Below, piece after piece: positions 32,878-41,957 of a stretch of 64,000 nucleotides of DNA (the stretch's first letter is position 1; every line of letters starts with the position of its first letter). The stretch is taken from positions 141,685-205,684 of the forward strand of contig JAFTQW010000063.1 of assembly GCA_017462565.1 (NCBI GenBank). Reading direction: 5' to 3'. The DNA is from Ruminococcus sp. (lineage in GTDB: Bacteria > Bacillota > Clostridia > Oscillospirales > Ruminococcaceae). Both the position numbers and the translations under genes were made by a program. The notes below the pieces were generated by a model, which saw only the letters and a program-made list of their open reading frames with translations, did not search any database and was not told where the DNA came from.

Positions 32878-35322
32878 ATGGGCTTTAGAAAGAGAAATGC
32901 CAATAAAAGTGATAACCGCAGCAAAGCAAAGGTTGTCATGGGCAAGCCAGCCTCTCAGCTTACAAAAGAGGACAAAAAAATACTTTCCGCACGAATAGCG
33001 GAAATCAAGAGTGCTAATGGCGGTAAGACTACGGTGCAGAACACGATTCCATATATGTGTATGTATAAGGACGGTGTTTGCCAGGTATCGGAGAACTTCT
33101 TCTCTATGACGGTACAGTTTTATGATGCCAATTACTCTATTTCGGAGTTTGAGGAACAGAACAATATTTTCAGTAAATACTGTGATGTTATCAATCTCTT
33201 TGACAATACGATCAAATTCCAGCTTACCTTTGAAAATCAAAACAGATCAAAGGAAAAGCTCGTAAAAACGGTGCAGATACCCGAACAGGACGATGATTTC
33301 AATGCGATCCGCAAGGAGTACAGCGAAATGCTGACCGATAAGCTGATGAAAGGCTCTAACGGTCAGTCGGCAAGAAAGTTCCTGACATTCGGTATCGAGT
33401 CCACATCATACAAGGCAGCAAGGGCAAAGCTGATGAGCATAAAGAATGATATTATCAAAGGATTTAAGGCTTTTGGTGTTGAAGCTGAATTACTTGACGG
33501 CAAGCAAAGGCTCGAAGCCCTGTACTATGCTCTCAATCCCTACAGAAACTCCCCCTTCATTTTCAATTGGGACTCTATGCTTAAAGCTGGAATGGACACG
33601 AAGGACTTTATCAGTCCTCCATCACTAAAATTCAACAAGGCAGATTTTGAGATCGGCAATGCCTACGGTGCTGTATGGGGTATGAATATCCTTGCCGGAG
33701 AGCTGTCGGACGAGATATTAAAGGACTTCCTTGAAATGCAGAACCTTTTCTGCGTGAATATTCATGTTGATCCGCTGGACCAGATAGATGCCCTGAAATT
33801 CGTCAAAAAGAAGCTCACCAATGTGGAGCAGATGAAAATCGACGAACAGAAAAAGGCTTCGCAATCGGGTTATGATCCCGATATTCTTCCTCCTGCGATC
33901 AAGATGTATATCGAGGACATTGAAAAGCTCCTCGCTGATCTGAACAGCAAGAATGAGCGTCTTTTTCATATCAGTATTTCACTGAGAGCTTATGCAAAAA
34001 GTAAAAAGGAGCTGAAACTTCTTTCTGAAATGCTGAAGCGTGTCTGCCAGAAGAATAACTGCACGATGTTTCCCTATGATTATCGACAGGAACAGACACT
34101 CGTTTCCACACTTCCGCTGTGCTATAACGAGATTCCTGTCCGCCGTGAGATGCACACAAGCGGTATCGCTATCTTCGTGCCGTTTACCACTAAAGAGCTG
34201 TTTCAGGACGGACAGGCTACCTATTACGGAATCAATACGCTGTCGGGAAATATGATCCGTGCCAACAGGTCAAGGCTCAAAAATCCGAATGGACTTATCC
34301 TCGGTACGCCGGGTGCAGGCAAGAGTTTCAGCGTAAAGCGTGAAATACTCGACTGCTTTCTTACAACAGTTGATGACATAATCATCTGCGACCCCGAAGG
34401 AGAGTATTTTCCGCTTGTTTCGGCTCTGCACGGACAGCTTATCAGAATTGCAAGCAATTCCGAACAGCATATCAACCCTATGGACATTACCATTGACGAT
34501 TATCTGTTCAGCAATCCTATGGAAGTGATCGCAAATAAGTCCGACTTCCTGATTTCGCTTTGTGAGATCATTGTCGGAGGTCGCTACGGTCTTTCCGCTG
34601 AGGAACGCTCTGTTATCGACAAATGTGTTCAGAGCATCTACAAGCATTTTATCGAAAATGAGCCGACGCCTGAAAAGATGCCGCTTCTCTCCGATTTGCA
34701 GCAGGAGCTTAATAATGAAGGCGAAGTCGCTCTGCGTGTAGCAAATTCTCTTGAAATGTTCGTAAACGGCAGCCAGAATCTCTTTAATCACTGCACCAAC
34801 ATTGATATGAGTAATCGTATCATCTGCTTTGATATTAAGGAGCTTGGCAATCAGCTAAAAAAAGTAGGTATGCTGATCGTTCAGGATACGGTATGGAACA
34901 GAGTATCAGCTAACCGTGAAAAGAAAAAAATCACTCGCTACTACATTGATGAGTTCCACCTCCTTCTGAAAGAGGAACAGACAGCGAAGTACAGCGCAGA
35001 AATATGGAAGCGTTTCCGTAAGTGGGGCGGTGTGCCGACAGGCATCACGCAAAATGTCAAGGACTTGCTTTCTTCTCAGGAGGTTGAGAACATCTTTGAT
35101 AACTCGGATTTTGTATATATGCTGAACCAGGCAGCCGGAGACAGAGACATTCTCGCTGAAAAGCTCCATATTTCAAAGGAGCAGATGAAGTTTGTAACAA
35201 ACAGCGGTCCGGGCGAGGGACTTATCCGCTATGATAAAGTGCTTTTGCCGTTTACAGACCATTTTCCGATGGATACAGAGATGTATAAACTTATGACCAC
35301 GAAACCTACTGAGGGTGCGTAA
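32878..35322 (+). CDS. virB4: VirB4/TraE-type conjugation ATPase
   Basis: The product (814 aa) should energise assembly of the conjugation channel on the cytosolic face of the membrane. The N-terminal half holds the CagE/TrbE/VirB4-like region. Walker A is LGTPGAGKSFSVKRE (about residues 474-488), then DDIIICDPEGEY. Walker B is RYYIDEFHLLLKEE near 690, with GVPTGITQNVKDLL after it. Length is normal. CGGAGG precedes ATG at 32,878 and the next gene starts 21 bases after the stop. Confidence 0.95.
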   Translation: MGFRKRNANKSDNRSKAKVVMGKPASQLTKEDKKILSARIAEIKSANGGKTTVQNTIPYMCMYKDGVCQVSENFFSMTVQFYDANYSISEFEEQNNIFSKYCDVINLFDNTIKFQLTFENQNRSKEKLVKTVQIPEQDDDFNAIRKEYSEMLTDKLMKGSNGQSARKFLTFGIESTSYKAARAKLMSIKNDIIKGFKAFGVEAELLDGKQRLEALYYALNPYRNSPFIFNWDSMLKAGMDTKDFISPPSLKFNKADFEIGNAYGAVWGMNILAGELSDEILKDFLEMQNLFCVNIHVDPLDQIDALKFVKKKLTNVEQMKIDEQKKASQSGYDPDILPPAIKMYIEDIEKLLADLNSKNERLFHISISLRAYAKSKKELKLLSEMLKRVCQKNNCTMFPYDYRQEQTLVSTLPLCYNEIPVRREMHTSGIAIFVPFTTKELFQDGQATYYGINTLSGNMIRANRSRLKNPNGLILGTPGAGKSFSVKREILDCFLTTVDDIIICDPEGEYFPLVSALHGQLIRIASNSEQHINPMDITIDDYLFSNPMEVIANKSDFLISLCEIIVGGRYGLSAEERSVIDKCVQSIYKHFIENEPTPEKMPLLSDLQQELNNEGEVALRVANSLEMFVNGSQNLFNHCTNIDMSNRIICFDIKELGNQLKKVGMLIVQDTVWNRVSANREKKKITRYYIDEFHLLLKEEQTAKYSAEIWKRFRKWGGVPTGITQNVKDLLSSQEVENIFDNSDFVYMLNQAAGDRDILAEKLHISKEQMKFVTNSGPGEGLIRYDKVLLPFTDHFPMDTEMYKLMTTKPTEGA

Positions 35323-35343
35323 ACTGCGCAGATTGGAGGATTT

Positions 35344-38127
35344 ATGAGCTTACAGAGAGAAGAGAATAACCTCCGTAGAGCGCAGGCTCGTTTCGACAAA
35401 GTCAGCAGACGGTCGAAGCAGTTTCAGATAGACTTCCGCCGTGAAGCAAACAGCAGAGGTCGCTTTCATACCCGTGCATATATCGTCCGTGGTGAGAAAA
35501 CGCATCACGGCGGTCGGGGTATCGTCCATAAGTTTGCAAATGCAAAATACCGCATACAGGGCGATAAACCGTCAGTCACACGGACGATCAAATCATGGCA
35601 GCCAAAGACATTCAAGGGAAAGCTGTTCAAGGCAAACGTCCGTGCTGTGAATTTCGCAGTACATGATGTTGCTCAGACGGCGGTCGATACCGGTCTCGCA
35701 GCGGAAACTGGCGGTATCAAAACCGCCGACACCGCCCAGCGTGAAGTCCGCAACAAGCTCAAACAGAAATACACCCGTGAAGCGGTGGACGATTATCATC
35801 GTGGCGTATTTCTTGTGGGTCGCACGGCGGTCGATGCTGTCAAGGGTACGCACAATCACCTGAAAACAAAGAAGCAGTATAAGCTCGAAAAAGCGAAGTT
35901 ACAGCTAAAGAAAGCTGATAACAAGCTCTATAAGGCGAAAACTCAGAAGCCGAAAATGGCTGCGACAAAAGCCGATTTGAAGAAAGCAAAGGCGGAGTAT
36001 AAAGCCCGAATTGTAAAAGATAAGGGCAATACGCTCCGCAAGGCGATGAACAAGCGCCGATTGCAGGCATATAAGCAGACAAAGCGTGAGCTGAATTTTG
36101 AGCGTAAACAGCTAAAAACAGAACAGCAGTTCCGTGTTAAGGAACTGCGTAATCAGAAAAAAATCACCAGAAACTCCCGTCCCGGCTTGCTTGCATTAAA
36201 GCCTGCCTCATATTCGGTAAAGCGAATGAAGGCTTCTGCGTGGCAGAAAGCTGTCAATGAAGATCAGGATAACGATATGCTTCACGCCATTGACTCTGCA
36301 AAACGCAGAATAGCTGAACCTGTCAAAGATAAGATAAGTAAGCCTCAGTGGTTACAGCGAGAAGAAAAAAAGCGTGATCGCCTGTCCGATGAAAAGTCGA
36401 AATCCAATAAAAAACTCAATCGGCAGGAAAACAAGCTGAATGAAAATCACGATAAATACAAGCAGAGAAAGAAGCGTAAACCCAAAAATAAGAAAACTAA
36501 AAAAACGGTGGCTGAGAGATTCAAGTCGGCTTTCAAATTCGTGAAAAATGTCTATGAAAAGGAAGTCAAAAAGTTCTTTGCAGCAATAGCTGTTCCGATA
36601 CTTATTATCTTTCTTGTGTTTGCTTTTATCATCATGATTTTCAGCTCCATAGTTTCAGGCGGTGGTTTTACTCTCGGCACTTATGCGGCGCAGGACTATG
36701 ACCTTTCCGAAGCTGAAAAGTATTACACGGAGCTTGTTTATAACTTCAATCAGAAAATACTTAAAGTCAGCGATACTTCTGATTGGAAAAAAGGTCTGAC
36801 TGCTTTTGGTGCTAATAAAAAAGACCTTAAAGATAAACCCGACAACTGGTACTGGGGCAAATCTTCGATCTACGATTGGAAACCGCAATATGATTTCGAT
36901 TGCTACAAACTGTGGGCTTTTCTGAGTGCGTATTACTATGATTTTGATGCCGATGATAACGGCGATATTAAGTATTGGAAATTCAAAAGCGATACAGAGG
37001 ATTTGCTTGAGTACATTTTCAATGCGGAGTATGAGTTCGTATATTGGTATGACAATAAATCCCGTTGGGAGGAGCTTGACACCTATGTATATTTCGGCGG
37101 TGGAAGCAGTACCGACGGCAGTTACTATTATTGCGAGCAATCAGCAAGTAAAAGCAACGGAGCTTGGACTTACAAATTCAAGCCGACTTCTTATACCTCA
37201 GAGCTTGGTCAGTATCTTGACGGTGACGGCTATTGTTATATGAACAGCAATTATCGTGTACTGAACCCAAACGAAGATTATGCTCTCACGGGCTATTATG
37301 TTCTTGATAACCGCTATTATGCAGACAGCGCACATACAAAGCCACCGTTCTATTGGATAGATGATAACGGCAAATTTTTCTTCCAAAATCATGACGGAGA
37401 TAATCAGTACCGTTCGTTCTACGGTTGGGAGAACGATGATGCTTGGTTCATGATTACAGAATCCGATGCGAGATCGTGGACAGGCGACAGCAATTGTTCA
37501 GCTCTGTATGGTTATGTGCAGAAACAGTATTGGAAAACGGAGTGCAATCTCTACTACAACGTCAAGCAGAAAAAGACTTTTGATGAGGTCATAGAGGACA
37601 AGCTAAAATCAATGTCCCACAAGACAGAACGCTGGCAGTATTACAATCTGCTTGTCGGCAACGAGGACGGAAATACACTCTATGGCAATCATCAGACCTT
37701 GCATAATCTTCTGCCCGAGCCGTCTATCCGTGACTATTCCCTCAAAAGAGAGTTCGGATATGAAATGACAGGCTGGAATGAAGAAAGTGACGGTCTGTAC
37801 CAGGGTATCAAGGTGTATGCTGACAGCGGTACAAAGCTCAAAATGCCTTTCAGCGGTAAGATAACCGATGTTGATACCGATGACAACAAAATCACTATCC
37901 GCAAGGACGATGTACAGTATTGGTATGACGGCACGGGCGGTACTAAGCGTGATACGGAAGTCACCATTGCAAATGCGGTGCTTATAAATGACTACGAGGA
38001 GGGCGACAGTATCAAGGAAGGCAAGGAATTTGCCAAAACAACAGCCGGAAATGTTAATTTCCATATTTATATAGACACCGACGGCTACGGCTGGGACTAT
38101 ATTGATCCTCGGCTCGTGCTGTATTAA
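35344..38127 (+). CDS. CD1108-family element protein with degenerate peptidase end
   Basis: The product (927 aa) has a very basic N-terminal half rich in lysine and predicted helix/coiled coil (about residues 150-400). One membrane helix follows (about 415-440, AVPILIIFLVFAFIIMIF). The long extracytoplasmic half is rich in Tyr/Trp/Asp. It ends in an M23-like beta domain (SGTKLKMPFSGKITDVD ... NFHIYIDTDG). The histidine/aspartate metal ligands of active M23 enzymes are mostly missing. In related elements this position holds a wall hydrolase that opens peptidoglycan for the channel; here a structural role is more likely. TTGGAGGATTT precedes ATG. Confidence 0.8.
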   Translation: MSLQREENNLRRAQARFDKVSRRSKQFQIDFRREANSRGRFHTRAYIVRGEKTHHGGRGIVHKFANAKYRIQGDKPSVTRTIKSWQPKTFKGKLFKANVRAVNFAVHDVAQTAVDTGLAAETGGIKTADTAQREVRNKLKQKYTREAVDDYHRGVFLVGRTAVDAVKGTHNHLKTKKQYKLEKAKLQLKKADNKLYKAKTQKPKMAATKADLKKAKAEYKARIVKDKGNTLRKAMNKRRLQAYKQTKRELNFERKQLKTEQQFRVKELRNQKKITRNSRPGLLALKPASYSVKRMKASAWQKAVNEDQDNDMLHAIDSAKRRIAEPVKDKISKPQWLQREEKKRDRLSDEKSKSNKKLNRQENKLNENHDKYKQRKKRKPKNKKTKKTVAERFKSAFKFVKNVYEKEVKKFFAAIAVPILIIFLVFAFIIMIFSSIVSGGGFTLGTYAAQDYDLSEAEKYYTELVYNFNQKILKVSDTSDWKKGLTAFGANKKDLKDKPDNWYWGKSSIYDWKPQYDFDCYKLWAFLSAYYYDFDADDNGDIKYWKFKSDTEDLLEYIFNAEYEFVYWYDNKSRWEELDTYVYFGGGSSTDGSYYYCEQSASKSNGAWTYKFKPTSYTSELGQYLDGDGYCYMNSNYRVLNPNEDYALTGYYVLDNRYYADSAHTKPPFYWIDDNGKFFFQNHDGDNQYRSFYGWENDDAWFMITESDARSWTGDSNCSALYGYVQKQYWKTECNLYYNVKQKKTFDEVIEDKLKSMSHKTERWQYYNLLVGNEDGNTLYGNHQTLHNLLPEPSIRDYSLKREFGYEMTGWNEESDGLYQGIKVYADSGTKLKMPFSGKITDVDTDDNKITIRKDDVQYWYDGTGGTKRDTEVTIANAVLINDYEEGDSIKEGKEFAKTTAGNVNFHIYIDTDGYGWDYIDPRLVLY

Positions 38128-38139
38128 CGGAGGTACATA

Positions 38140-38460
38140 ATGGCTTTATATGATGCAAAAATAGAGAAATTCAGCAAAAAGGCAGAGCAGCTTGAAAGAA
38201 ATATCAAGCGGGATACAGAGGAACGCAGACGGCTTCTCTCCGAAATCACAAGGCTGCGTTACCTCTCACTCTGCGAAAAGCTGAATTGTGATGGAGAGGA
38301 ATTAGAAACCGTGCTTGCCAGAGAACATGAGCAGATTCAGAATATGAAGGCTCGTGGTCTGACCGATGATGAGATAGACGATCTCGGCAAAGGCGGCAAA
38401 TATGAAGAACAAATGAGATTTTACTCTGAGGAGGACGATGATGAAAACAAGAATGATTAG
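38140..38460 (+). CDS. DUF4315-family small element protein
   Basis: The product (106 aa) is a helical, charged protein with a coiled coil over most of its first 50 residues (DAKIEKFSKKAEQLERNI). The middle reads ARGLTDDEIDDLG and the tail is acidic. It matches DUF4315, found next to the CD1108 and DUF4366 genes in Firmicutes conjugative elements. Function is unknown. ACGGAGG precedes ATG, and the end overlaps the next gene by 20 bases. Confidence 0.82.
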   Translation: MALYDAKIEKFSKKAEQLERNIKRDTEERRRLLSEITRLRYLSLCEKLNCDGEELETVLAREHEQIQNMKARGLTDDEIDDLGKGGKYEEQMRFYSEEDDDENKND

Positions 38461-39253
38461 TGCTGTGATGGCTGCTTTCATGCTTGCAGCAGCAAGTGTT
38501 GGCGGTATTACCGCTTCTGCCGAAGAAGGAACAGCAGAGACTACGGAAACAACCGCTTCTGAGCCTGCGGACGAAAGCTCCGATGATATGGAAAAGTTCC
38601 GTGAGGTCATGAGTGAGCTTGCCGAGGCAGAGACAAACGATGTTGCCCCCGACTATGACGGTGATCCCTACTATGATACAGACGGCAACGCTACTCTTAT
38701 CAAGTCAGAACAAATCATTTACAACACAGAGGAAATGCAGTTCATCGCTGTGACCACAAAGGACGGTCACGTTTTCTATGTGCTTATAAATTACACGGCA
38801 GGCAATGGCGAGGACAACGTGTATTTCCTGAACAAAGTTGACGATTATGACCTGTATGCTCTGCTTTACGCAGGAGATGAGGACGATGATGAAAAGGACA
38901 AGATCACTCCCGAACAGGCAGCTCAGGAAGCGGAAAAGGCTAACGGCAGAGTGCAGTCCGGCGACAGTAACGATGTTGACTATGCCGAAGATACCGCAGA
39001 GGACGGCGAGGAATCATCTGAGTCAGCAGCTCAGGCAAAGTCTGTTCCTATGAACAAGAATAGTATGATTCTTGTTTTCGGTGTGGTTGCTCTGATCGGT
39101 GTCGGTGTCGCAGGCTTCTTCCTGATGAAGAAAAAGAAAGGCGGCAATAAGACAGCGGTTCAGTTTGAGCCTGAGTATGACGATGATACAGAGATCACCG
39201 AAGAATCTGAGGACGATATGAGGTTCTACGATAATCAGGACGATGAAGAATAA
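38441..39253 (+). CDS. DUF4366-family surface protein
   Basis: The product (270 aa) has a signal peptide (about residues 1-28, ending GITASAEE). An acidic, threonine/serine-rich extracellular part follows, then a membrane helix near 205-228 (SMILVFGVVALIGVGVAGFF) and a basic stop followed by an acidic cytosolic tail. It matches DUF4366 of conjugative elements and is probably a wall-spanning accessory of the channel. GAGGAGG is only 3 bases from ATG at 38,438 but 6 from ATG at 38,441, which is preferred. The gene overlaps the DUF4315 gene. Confidence 0.8.
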   Translation: MKTRMISAVMAAFMLAAASVGGITASAEEGTAETTETTASEPADESSDDMEKFREVMSELAEAETNDVAPDYDGDPYYDTDGNATLIKSEQIIYNTEEMQFIAVTTKDGHVFYVLINYTAGNGEDNVYFLNKVDDYDLYALLYAGDEDDDEKDKITPEQAAQEAEKANGRVQSGDSNDVDYAEDTAEDGEESSESAAQAKSVPMNKNSMILVFGVVALIGVGVAGFFLMKKKKGGNKTAVQFEPEYDDDTEITEESEDDMRFYDNQDDEE

Positions 39254-39271
39254 GAAAGAGAGGGCAAAAGA

Positions 39272-39553
39272 ATGGAAAAGATGAAGAAGATCTGTTTATG
39301 TGCGGCAGCGGTGGCAGGGACCGCCGGAATTGCAGGCATTTCTGCTAAGGCAGTTGAGGGCGTGAGAAAGAAGTGGTTTCTCCGTGGCTTTGAAGCAGGA
39401 CAGTTCATCGGCAATCTGACCGCTGCGGAGAACTTCGCTCAGGAAAAGACCGTAATCCAGCAGAAGTATGACAAGCTCTGCGAGGAGTTTGAGGAGCTTC
39501 AGGAGAACTACAACGATCTTTTGAGGACTACTACGAAGAATAATCAACTTTGA
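39272..39553 (+). CDS. Small membrane-anchored coiled-coil protein
   Basis: The product (93 aa) has a short hydrophobic N-terminal segment (LCAAAVAGTAGIAGISA, about residues 8-24), a basic turn (VRKKWFLRG) and a coiled coil at the end (EEFEELQENYNDLL). No family is recognised. It lies 18 bases after the DUF4366 gene and probably shares its transcript. A hairpin (AACTTTGAA / TTCAAAGTT) directly follows its stop, without a T run. Confidence 0.7.
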   Translation: MEKMKKICLCAAAVAGTAGIAGISAKAVEGVRKKWFLRGFEAGQFIGNLTAAENFAQEKTVIQQKYDKLCEEFEELQENYNDLLRTTTKNNQL

Positions 39554-39627
39554 ACCCAGTGGATTCAAAGTTCCCGACAACAAAACAAACAACATAAGAC
39601 AATGAGAAAAGAGAGAGAATTTGTCTA

Positions 39628-40812
39628 ATGAAGGTACTCAGCTTATTTGACGGTATCTCCTGCGGTATGCTGGCTCTGCAAAGGGCTGGCATTCCCGTGG
39701 AATGCTATGATGCGTTTGAGATCGACAAGTATGCCGTCACGGTCTCAAAGCGTAATTTCCCCGTAATCGTTCATCACGGGAATGTATATGACGGTGATTT
39801 CACGCAGTTCAAAGGATATGACCTTTTGCTCGGCGGTTCGCCCTGCACCTATTGGTCTATCGCCAAAAAGGACAGAGAGGTAGACTGCAACGGTGAGGGA
39901 TTCAGGCTCTTTAAGGAGTATGTGAGAGCCTTAGAGGAATCGGGCTGTAAGTATTTCCTCTACGAAAACAACTATTCCGTACATCAGAACATCAAGGACG
40001 AGATCACAAGGGTTCTCGGTGTAGAACCTATCATGATAAACTCTGCACTTGTATCGGCACAAAATAGAAAGCGCTGTTACTGGACGAATATACCTTTTAC
40101 TTCTTTCCCGGAAGATAAGGGCATTTTACTGAAAGATGTACTTGAAAGCGGTGTTGCGTGGCAGGACAAGTCCTACTGTATGACCGCTTCTTATGACGGT
40201 GCTGTGCTGTATAACACCCTTGAACGTAAGCAGCGGACTATGGTCGCAGAACCTATACCGAACAATACATATCAGGGTACGGACAAGTCCCGTACCGTCA
40301 TGGCAGGCTATCATAAGTACGGTGAAGCAACGATCATCAAAAATTCAGGCTTCAACGGCAGTACTACTTCGGTTGCTATGCCTATGGGAGCCGCCCAGCG
40401 TGGACGATATGTTGACGGCGAAAAGACAGAACAGCATATCGAAGTGCGTGAGGACGGCAAGTCCAACTGCCTGACCACTGTTCAGAAAGATTCGCTTGTA
40501 TGCTCTCCCGTTCGTATCGGACAGTATGGCAAGGGCGGACAGGGACAACGTATTTACTCCGTTGTCGGCAAGTCTGTTACGCTCTCAGCCAATGGCGGCG
40601 GTCAGGGTGCAAAAACAGGTCTGTATAAGATTGATCTCCCTGACGGTGACTACGTTATCCGCAAGCTCACCCCCATTGAAGCGGAGCGTTTGCAGACTCT
40701 TCCCGACAACTATACCGCAGGCATTTCCAATACCCAGCGGTACAAGTGTATTGGCAACGGGTGGACGGTCGATGTGATCACACACATCTTGGGAGGGCTT
40801 CACGATGCTTGA
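39628..40812 (+). CDS. C5-cytosine DNA methyltransferase
   Basis: The product (394 aa) should transfer methyl from SAM to cytosine C5 in a specific DNA site. Motif I is LSLFDGISCGMLAL. The catalytic cysteine is C73 in GGSPCTYWS. Motif VI is YENN with E113 (usually ENV). Motif VIII is NRKRCYWT, and motif X near the end is CIGNGWTVDVI. A target-recognition region fills about residues 180-330. No restriction enzyme lies nearby, so it is probably a solitary enzyme that protects the element from host restriction. The PAPS-reductase-like gene overlaps its last 8 bases. Confidence 0.93.
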   Translation: MKVLSLFDGISCGMLALQRAGIPVECYDAFEIDKYAVTVSKRNFPVIVHHGNVYDGDFTQFKGYDLLLGGSPCTYWSIAKKDREVDCNGEGFRLFKEYVRALEESGCKYFLYENNYSVHQNIKDEITRVLGVEPIMINSALVSAQNRKRCYWTNIPFTSFPEDKGILLKDVLESGVAWQDKSYCMTASYDGAVLYNTLERKQRTMVAEPIPNNTYQGTDKSRTVMAGYHKYGEATIIKNSGFNGSTTSVAMPMGAAQRGRYVDGEKTEQHIEVREDGKSNCLTTVQKDSLVCSPVRIGQYGKGGQGQRIYSVVGKSVTLSANGGGQGAKTGLYKIDLPDGDYVIRKLTPIEAERLQTLPDNYTAGISNTQRYKCIGNGWTVDVITHILGGLHDA

Positions 40813-41944
40813 TGAAGCCCTGACCAAGTGCGCCGATAACAATAACTACACCATTTACACAAGTATGTGCAAGGCACAACGCATACTGATGCGGTCTTAT
40901 TATCCTGTGTGCAGTATAAGCGGCGGTTCTGACAGCGATATTGTCCTTGACCTGATTCATAAGGTCGATGAGGACGGCAAGGTCAAGTATTTCTGGATAG
41001 ATACGGGGCTTGAATACTCCGCTACAAAGGAGCATTTAGACTATCTTGAACAGAAATACGGCATTACCATTGAGCGTGTCAAACCCGATAAGCCTATCCC
41101 TACCTGTGTGAAGCAGTATGGTGTTCCTTTTCTGTCGAAATATGTTTCCGAACAGATGATGCGTTTGCAGGCTCACGGATTTCAGTGGGAGGACGAACCG
41201 CTTGAAGTGCTGTTGCAAAGATACCCTCGGTGTAAGACGGCTCTGCAATGGTGGTGCGGAGAGCGATACTCTGACGAGGACGGTGTTCAGAAAATCAGCA
41301 GATTTTCAATTTACCGCAACCGTTTCCTAAAAGAGTTTATCATGCAGAATCCGCCGGATTTCCCCATATCCAACAAGTGCTGTGAATATGCGAAAAAGAA
41401 GCCTGCAAAGCGTATCGTCAAGGAACATGATGCAGACTTGGATATAACAGGTATCCGACAGGCTGAGGGCGGTATCCGTTCGGCAGCTTTCAAGACTTGT
41501 TTTTCTGAGTGCAAGTCTAAGGGGTGCAACACCTTCCGTCCGGTATTTTGGTACACGGACGGCGATAAAAAAGACTATGAGCAGATGTTCGATGTTCAGC
41601 ACTCCCGATGCTATACGGAATACGGGTTACGGCGAACCGGCTGTGTAGGCTGTCCATTCAGCAAACATATCAATGAGGAGCTTGCAATCATCGAGGAACA
41701 TGAGCCGAATCTTTACAAGGCAGCGGTAAATATCTTTGGCAAGTCCTATGAATATACAGCAAAATACCGTGCTTTCGTAAAAGAAATGAAGGCAAAGGAA
41801 AAGGAGCAAAAGAAGCGTGATAGACTACTTGGCATTAGCGGAATATCTGCCTGTGATACTGGCAGTAACGGCGGTACTGGCTCTGTTGATCGGTGTGCCG
41901 TATCTGCTGACACAAACGCTCCTGAAATGCGAGAAGGAGCGTGA
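40805..41944 (+). CDS. PAPS-reductase / ATP-pyrophosphatase-like protein
   Basis: The product (379 aa) has the adenine-nucleotide alpha-hydrolase fold. The PP-loop is SISGGSDSDIVLDL (about residues 36-49), and FWIDTGLEYSATKEHLDYL follows as in PAPS reductases. Several Cys residues (NKCCEYAKK; FSECKSKGC; RRTGCVGCPFS) may hold an iron-sulfur cluster. DndC-type phosphorothioation proteins share this fold. Its coupling to a DNA methyltransferase by an 8-base overlap suggests DNA modification rather than sulfate assimilation; that is inference. The last 40 residues are low in complexity and overlap another small gene in a different frame. Confidence 0.8.
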   Translation: MLDEALTKCADNNNYTIYTSMCKAQRILMRSYYPVCSISGGSDSDIVLDLIHKVDEDGKVKYFWIDTGLEYSATKEHLDYLEQKYGITIERVKPDKPIPTCVKQYGVPFLSKYVSEQMMRLQAHGFQWEDEPLEVLLQRYPRCKTALQWWCGERYSDEDGVQKISRFSIYRNRFLKEFIMQNPPDFPISNKCCEYAKKKPAKRIVKEHDADLDITGIRQAEGGIRSAAFKTCFSECKSKGCNTFRPVFWYTDGDKKDYEQMFDVQHSRCYTEYGLRRTGCVGCPFSKHINEELAIIEEHEPNLYKAAVNIFGKSYEYTAKYRAFVKEMKAKEKEQKKRDRLLGISGISACDTGSNGGTGSVDRCAVSADTNAPEMREGA

Positions 41945-41957
41945 TGACGATGTTTGA
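41817..41957 (+). CDS. Small membrane peptide (46 aa) overlapping the PAPS-reductase-like gene
   Basis: GTG at 41,817 has AAAGGAG ten bases upstream. The 46-residue frame consists of a short head, one clear membrane helix (LPVILAVTAVLALLIGVPYL) and a charged tail (KCEKERDDDV). It overlaps the end of the PAPS-reductase-like frame and the start of the next gene. A coherent helix with a charged tail is unlikely by chance in an overlap. Function is unknown. Confidence 0.6.
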   Translation: MIDYLALAEYLPVILAVTAVLALLIGVPYLLTQTLLKCEKERDDDV

